Below, one piece after another: positions 58,849-64,000 of a stretch of 64,000 nucleotides of DNA. The notes beneath the pieces were generated by a model, which saw only the letters and a list, made by a program, of their open reading frames with translations, did no database searches and had not been told where the DNA came from. The stretch spans positions 65,965 to 129,964 of the forward strand of contig CAVFAY010000004.1 in NCBI GenBank assembly GCA_963620595.1. Reading direction: 5' to 3'. Numbering within the stretch: the first letter of the stretch is position 1; each line of letters begins with the position of its first letter. The position numbers were made by a program, and so were the translations under genes. Source of the stretch: Butyricicoccus_A sp963620595. Its GTDB lineage: Bacteria > Bacillota > Clostridia > Oscillospirales > Butyricicoccaceae.

Positions 58849-59586
58849 ATGTCTGGACATTCTAAGTGGAATAATATCGCAAAGCGCAAGGGCGCAAACG
58901 ATGCAAAGAAAGCAGCAATCTTTACCAAGATTGGCCGTAAGATGGCTGTAGCAATCAAAGAAGGCGGCTCCAACAACCCGGACAACAATGCAAAGCTGCG
59001 CGACTGCATCGCAGAAGCAAAGGCAAACAACGTCCCGAACGACAACATCAAGCGTATGCTTGACAAGGGCAACCAGAGCAATGTTTCTTATGAATCCAAT
59101 ACATATGAGGGTTACGGCCCGTCTGGTATCGCTGTTATCTGTGAGACCCTGACCGACAACCGCAACCGTACCGTAGCAGACGTTCGTCACTACTTCGACA
59201 AGTACGGCGCAGGTCTGGGCAATGCCGGCTGTGTATCCTGGCAGTTCGAGCAGAAGGGCGTTCTGGTTATCGAGCGCGGCGATCTGGATGAGGATGAAAC
59301 TATGATGACGGCTCTCGATGCTGGCGCAGACGATTTCCAGGCTGATGAGGATTGCTTCCAGATTTACACTGCTCCGGAAGATTTCTCTGCTGTCCGCGAC
59401 GCACTGACCGAAGCAGGCTTCGAGTTTGCACAGGCTGAGATTCAGATGGTTCCGCAGAACACCATTACGCTGGAGAGCCAGGAGGATATGGCACAGCTCC
59501 GCAAACTGCTGGACAGCCTTGAGGACAATGATGACGTACAGCATGTATGGCATAACTGGGAGAACGAGGACGACTACGAGGACTAA
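58849..59586 (+). CDS. yebC: YebC/PmpR-family protein
   Basis: 245 residues, GGAGG upstream. Signature start MSGHSKWNNIAKRKGANDAK, then NVPNDNIKRMLDKG, YEGYGPSGIAVICETLTDNR, RHYFDKYGAGLGNAGCVSWQ and the acidic C-terminus. Once called transcription regulators; family members are now also linked to relief of ribosome stalling at proline runs. Confidence 0.95.
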   Translation: MSGHSKWNNIAKRKGANDAKKAAIFTKIGRKMAVAIKEGGSNNPDNNAKLRDCIAEAKANNVPNDNIKRMLDKGNQSNVSYESNTYEGYGPSGIAVICETLTDNRNRTVADVRHYFDKYGAGLGNAGCVSWQFEQKGVLVIERGDLDEDETMMTALDAGADDFQADEDCFQIYTAPEDFSAVRDALTEAGFEFAQAEIQMVPQNTITLESQEDMAQLRKLLDSLEDNDDVQHVWHNWENEDDYED

Positions 59587-59609
59587 TTCGTTCTTCAAAC
59601 GCAATAGAC

Positions 59610-59654
59610 AACTCCCCTGAGAGCCACTTGAATTGGCTCTCAGGGGAGTTTTTT
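59610..59654. terminator. terminator of yebC
   Basis: AACTCCCCTGAGAGCCA and TGGCTCTCAGGGGAGTT, perfect 17-base arms, followed by TTTT. Confidence 0.92.
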
Positions 59655-59750
59655 GCGTATATGATACGTGCGTCAAAGAGGAACTTTGGCTTTCTCTTTG
59701 AGGAAGAGCCAAGGAGCTGGAGAGAGTTCTCGACAAAACGTATATATTTT

Positions 59751-60773
59751 TTATGCTGATATGGTGAGCGGGTAATAGACACCGTCCACATATAAGTAAT
59801 ACGAATCTGTGGTTCTCAAATCACGGGACATACCGTCTGCATCGAATACCAGATGCGCTGTTGCGCTGGTTTCAGCGGGAACCGAACCGGTATATTGCAG
59901 ATCCATGTCTGATTCCAGCAGTGGTGTGCCGAGACGGCTGATGGAATCCATCGTCATGCGACCGCTGAACAAAGTGCCGAGCGGCAGGTCTGTATCGCTG
60001 TTGTTTTGAATGGTCAGCACGACATCTATCATGCTTCCGCCTTCTATGAGCTGCATAGATGTGTCGCCACCGGAACTGGTCACAGGCTCAATAGAAGAAA
60101 CGAGTTTGGCTGATTCAACGGTCAGCATGGCACCGCTGTTGGTTTTTACGGCGCCGCCAACTGGCAGAGTGCGGTCCGTGACAGCGAGTTTGGTAAACGC
60201 CACACGGTACACATCCTCGGCAGATGGCAACATAAACGCAACGTCCAGTGCATCGGCATCTACATCGGTCGGGAGCACGATGGCGTAATGTACGCGTGCA
60301 GTTTTTTCGGGCTCCAGCGTATCTGCATCGACAAGTTCGGCGCGATCCTTGGTTTCCGTAAATGCCATGTAGTCACTGTACACCTTGCCGCCGGTAATGA
60401 CATAGAAAAATAGATCATCTTCCAGATCCAATGCTTTTTCACCGGTATTTTTGATGTCCGCCGTGCAGTCCAGATAGAGAGAATCCTTGTCAACATCTTC
60501 TTCTTTTCCTGTACCGTCTTCGGTATAGTAGGCGGTGTACGAGCCAGCTTTGTCTGTAGTCAGCGGTGCGTAGACGGCATCGGATAGGGTGATGGAGCGA
60601 ACCGTCAGCGTCATCGCATCATCTTTGACCGGTTTGTCTACAGCAAAGGCAATGCCCGTATCCGAAGAAAGCAGCTTGTCCGTAACCTGTTCTGCCAGCT
60701 TATCGCTGCCGCAGCCCGTCAGACCGGTCAGCAGACAGGTGGTCAGCAGTCCGGCAATCAATCTCTTTTTCAT
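59751..60773 (-). CDS. lipoprotein with two DUF4352-like domains
   Basis: 340 residues. Lipobox LTGC at about 18-21 (MKKRLIAGLLTTCLLTGLTG then C). Two similar beta-sandwich units follow, each with an interest in long-range strands: LTVRSITLSDAVY and LDCTADIKNTGEKALDLEDD in the first, LTVESAKLVSSIEP and DVVLTIQNNSDTDLPLG in the second, as in DUF4352/DUF5067 extracellular proteins. Function unknown; anchored at the outer membrane face. Confidence 0.8.
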   Translation of the reverse strand: MKKRLIAGLLTTCLLTGLTGCGSDKLAEQVTDKLLSSDTGIAFAVDKPVKDDAMTLTVRSITLSDAVYAPLTTDKAGSYTAYYTEDGTGKEEDVDKDSLYLDCTADIKNTGEKALDLEDDLFFYVITGGKVYSDYMAFTETKDRAELVDADTLEPEKTARVHYAIVLPTDVDADALDVAFMLPSAEDVYRVAFTKLAVTDRTLPVGGAVKTNSGAMLTVESAKLVSSIEPVTSSGGDTSMQLIEGGSMIDVVLTIQNNSDTDLPLGTLFSGRMTMDSISRLGTPLLESDMDLQYTGSVPAETSATAHLVFDADGMSRDLRTTDSYYLYVDGVYYPLTISA

Positions 60774-60881
60774 AATAAAATAAAACCCCTTTGCGTTCGA
60801 GCAGCTGTGCTCGAAGTGTTTTATTCATTGTAACATGAACGGCATACAAAGGACAAGATGCGGGTATGCTGAGGGTAGAAA

Positions 60882-60919
60882 AAAATCAGGCTTTCTCCGA
60901 GGAGAAAGCCTGATAAAAA
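60882..60919. terminator. terminator after gap
   Basis: ATCAGGCTTTCTCC-GA-GGAGAAAGCCTGAT with A- and T-runs on both sides; it ends gap on the - strand. Confidence 0.9.
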
Positions 60920-60938
60920 ATTCTTCAGTAAGGAAGGA

Positions 60939-61967
<1,029 letters not shown>

Positions 61968-62021
61968 AGTAGAAATATCCTCCTTATTGAATATAAAATC
62001 CTGTTTTACTGGAACGACTTC

Positions 62022-62050
62022 ATTATACACGGAAAAAAACATTTCCGCAA
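62022..62050 (-). promoter_or_regulatory. promoter of gap
   Basis: On the - strand TTGCGG (62050-62045), 17 bases, TATAAT (62027-62022), 55 bases before the ATG. Confidence 0.75.
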
Positions 62051-62187
62051 TGACAGATTTGTATAAAATGCGGCGAAAAATAAAAATAATTTCATGTCTC
62101 ATGTTCAGAGCCGTCTAATTTTTGTTATACTGTAGGAAAAATGACTGTCATATATTGACGAAAACCCAAGAGAGAGGAGCGAGTGTC

Positions 62188-63303
62188 ATGGAGAACGGTA
62201 AAAAAGGCGAGCGCATGCTGCCGAATTGCGGAGAAGAAGAGTTTTTCTCGGAACAGTCAGAAGAAATTTTGCGGGCGGTCTGCCGCGGCATAGGAGGAAA
62301 ACAGTGCCCAGCGGTGTATGTTTCGGAATCGCTGATGGTGTTGGGACAGACGAAAGCAGGCGGAGAACTGTTTGCCGAAGCGACATTTTACTCTATAGAG
62401 AGTTTCCTTCCTCATGAAGCCAATCAGCTCATCCGGCAATGCCTTGAACAGCATACAGAACAGGAACAGCAGGTCTTGCTCAATGACAGCCAGTGGAACA
62501 TGCGCGTCATACCGGTAAATGGCGGCGGAGCGGTGCTGGTGTTTGCGGCATTGCAGCACAACACGGCGGGGGTCACTCTGGCAACAGCGGATCTGCGCGA
62601 TCGGTCAGCGAGTCTGCTCATGCGGGCAGATTATCTCGATGAGATTGGGCATGCGGACGTTGCCGCGGAGATCCGGCGGGAGGCATACCGTATTTTGCGC
62701 AGTGTCTGCCATTTGGAACTGCTTGCCGGTGCGCCGGAAAAGATGCAGTGGGCAGAGTACACCGTATCTGCTTTTATGGAGGAGATGCAGAAACAAATCG
62801 AGCGGCGGCGCGCGAAAATCCGGATTCTTCTGCCGCATGGCGATGCCAAGATGCAGGCGGATGCGCACCTGCTGCGTTCTGCGATTCTGTCGCTGGTGTC
62901 CAACAGCTTGCGGCATGGAGGCGAACAAGTACAGGTAGCGGTGTCAGTTGAACTGACAGAGAAAAACGTGACATTCCGCGTAGATGATACCGGAGTCGGC
63001 ATTTCGGATGCCGTTATGCAACGGATGAACAATACGTGGGAGCTACAGGATGCCCTGCCGGGGGGCTGGGGGCTGGGGATTCCATATGTGCGCCGCATTG
63101 CCATGATGCATCGCGGCGTACTGGTCTATGTGCAGACGGCGGAAGCAGGCACCCATGCGCGGCTGCGCATTCCGCTGCGGCAGAACAAGTCGAATCTGCT
63201 GGAGAGCAGCGGTGTTTATCAACGAATTTTCATCGGCGGCAGCGATGAAGTGGACATCGAGCTGTCATCGGCGCTGGATGCGATGCACTTCCAGCGAGAC
63301 TGA
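62188..63303 (+). CDS. histidine-kinase-like ATP-binding protein
   Basis: 371 residues from the ATG at 62188 (GAGAGGAG upstream). The first 130 residues may be a degenerate PAS sensor. A helical middle part (AAEIRREAYRILRSVCHLEL) follows. A GHKL ATP-binding domain covers about 210-335: N box LLRSAILSLVSNSLRHG, G1 VDDTGVGISD, G2 PGGWGLGIPYVRRIAMMHRG. There is no convincing H-box with the usual HExxNxL/P pattern; VCHLELL is the only candidate. No membrane helix and no response-regulator gene nearby. It may be an unusual cytosolic kinase or an ATP-binding regulator. Confidence 0.75.
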   Translation: MENGKKGERMLPNCGEEEFFSEQSEEILRAVCRGIGGKQCPAVYVSESLMVLGQTKAGGELFAEATFYSIESFLPHEANQLIRQCLEQHTEQEQQVLLNDSQWNMRVIPVNGGGAVLVFAALQHNTAGVTLATADLRDRSASLLMRADYLDEIGHADVAAEIRREAYRILRSVCHLELLAGAPEKMQWAEYTVSAFMEEMQKQIERRRAKIRILLPHGDAKMQADAHLLRSAILSLVSNSLRHGGEQVQVAVSVELTEKNVTFRVDDTGVGISDAVMQRMNNTWELQDALPGGWGLGIPYVRRIAMMHRGVLVYVQTAEAGTHARLRIPLRQNKSNLLESSGVYQRIFIGGSDEVDIELSSALDAMHFQRD

Positions 63304-63322
63304 CAAAAAAACGACGAATCTG

Positions 63323-63353
63323 CAGGAGCTGACATCAGCTCCTGTCTTTTTTT
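63323..63353 (+). terminator. terminator after the kinase-like gene
   Basis: CAGGAGCTGA and TCAGCTCCTG arms, then TCTTTTTTT. From here to 63625 the sequence is AT-rich and shows no gene. Confidence 0.88.
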
Positions 63354-63625
63354 GGGAAAAAGAAGACAGAAACGCAAAAATGCAAAAGTTTGTATAAATA
63401 AACTTGGGAAAAGAGGTCAAATTTGTGCATTTGTTGTTGCGACTGTCTAATTTAAGGCAAACTGGCCCTCGGCTTACAGAGGTAGTATGACTGAAATTGC
63501 AGGAAATCATGCATAAGAAAAACAAAAAATCATAAAAAAATTGAAAAATGTATGGAGTGAGCAGAAGCTAACATATGGAAGGCAAAAAAACTTGTTGATT
63601 TGTGTTATTTTTTTTGCAAAATTCC

Positions 63626-63976
63626 TTGCGTTTCTGGCAGGAATGACGGTATAATCTAAAGTATACAATTGTGCTCGAAGAAAACGAGCGCAGTGGGATC
63701 GGCGGCGCAGCCGCAGGAGTCACGTACTATGTCTGTCGGCATCTGCCAGAGCAACTGTTTCAGCAGGAGGCTTGCAAATTCTGCGAGGAACCAGTTTCGC
63801 GTGTAGGTGCAGATTTTTCATGTGGACGGACTCTGAAAACTGCCTGACGATCTCGAAAACACGCGAGATGGCCGTGCCTGATCTTTTGCGGGGGGACGGC
63901 TGTTCCGCAGTATAAGTATTTGTCTGCCGTGCGGCTGATAGAAGCCGCACAAAATGAACAGAGAGGTGAATCCATA
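63626..63976 (+). promoter_or_regulatory. promoter and long structured leader before probable rnfC
   Basis: TTGCGT (63626), 18 bases, TATAAT (63650-63655). The transcript would carry about 310 untranslated bases with GCTCG-AAGAAAA-CGAGC (about 63673-63689) and TGCGGC-TGATAGAA-GCCGCA (about 63931-63950), then GAGAGGTGA before the ATG. GC-rich blocks differ from the AT-rich DNA upstream. It may be a riboswitch or other regulatory RNA; I could not match FMN, cobalamin or other classes. Confidence 0.5.
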
Positions 63977-64000
63977 ATGGCGTACACGTTTCGTGGCGGT
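63977..64000 (+). CDS. start of a gene, probably rnfC (partial)
   Basis: Only 8 codons are visible (MAYTFRGG), cut by the window end. FRGG or FKGG after a short start followed by a GxHP segment is typical of RnfC/RsxC, the soluble NADH-binding subunit of the Rnf complex, but so few residues cannot prove it. GAGAGGTGA lies 8 bases upstream. Confidence 0.4.

Noticed and set aside
63660..63976. cobalamin or FMN riboswitch in the rnf leader
   Set aside because: Conserved B12-box or RFN core segments are not found in the required order.

Overview
The window looks like a chromosome segment of an anaerobic gut clostridium of the Oscillospirales type, perhaps Butyricicoccus/Agathobaculum-like (inference). 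The grounds are Firmicutes-style ribosome binding sites, a CIRCE-controlled hrcA-grpE-dnaK-dnaJ operon, Mini-ribonuclease III, a probable Rnf operon start and an inositol pathway. Two parts differ sharply in character.

Positions 1 to about 19,591 are the right-hand part of an integrative element. The right end is marked by a 45-base 3' half of a tRNA-Arg(CCT) gene followed by that tRNA's own terminator. The matching tyrosine recombinase lies at 13,522-14,928, and the intact tRNA and left end should lie upstream of the window. From left to right the element holds: an AT-rich putative defence operon (a 1,529-residue nuclease/FtsK-HerA ATPase fusion, an SfsA-type nuclease and a WYL regulator that lacks its usual C-terminus); a DNA-repair-flavoured trio (Tag glycosylase, an AlkZ-related protein, a flavin-binding protein); a control region with two XRE repressors, a c-di-GMP-I riboswitch with terminator, a GAF-SARP regulator and a 550-base structured non-coding stretch; a lone MazF/PemK-type toxin; two HTH_17 proteins, one with four tandem modules; the integrase; and two AbiE-like toxin-antitoxin cassettes. 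Three near-identical hairpins lie before, between and after these cassettes. A nested palindrome follows the integrase, and a 10-bp-phased CGACA array lies beside the attachment site.

Positions 19,592 to 64,000 are mostly core chromosome: a TSUP transporter, a DinJ/RelB-Doc pair, an SDR enzyme, the heat-shock operon and a Gld-type ABC exporter operon. From 32 to 38 kb there is a sugar/inositol cluster with two AraC regulators, a Gfo/Idh dehydrogenase, a TIM-barrel isomerase and an SSS symporter. From 41 to 52 kb there is a myo-inositol cluster with iolB-iolD, HxlR and DeoR regulators, a split transketolase, iolE and iolG. Together these could import inositol and convert it through inosose and the trihydroxy-dione to 2-deoxy-5-keto-gluconate; iolC, iolJ and iolA are not in the window. 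From 52 to 64 kb are small housekeeping genes, a degraded BlaI/BlaR1-type region with small secreted proteins, PspA and TPM-domain envelope proteins, thioredoxin, Mini-III, YebC, GAPDH, a histidine-kinase-like protein and a long leader before a probable rnfC.

Dispersed palindromic repeats recur at 21.4, 27.4 and 39.1 kb. The long antisense reading frames opposite dnaK, dnaJ, iolD, the symporter and gap are coding-bias shadows and are not annotated.
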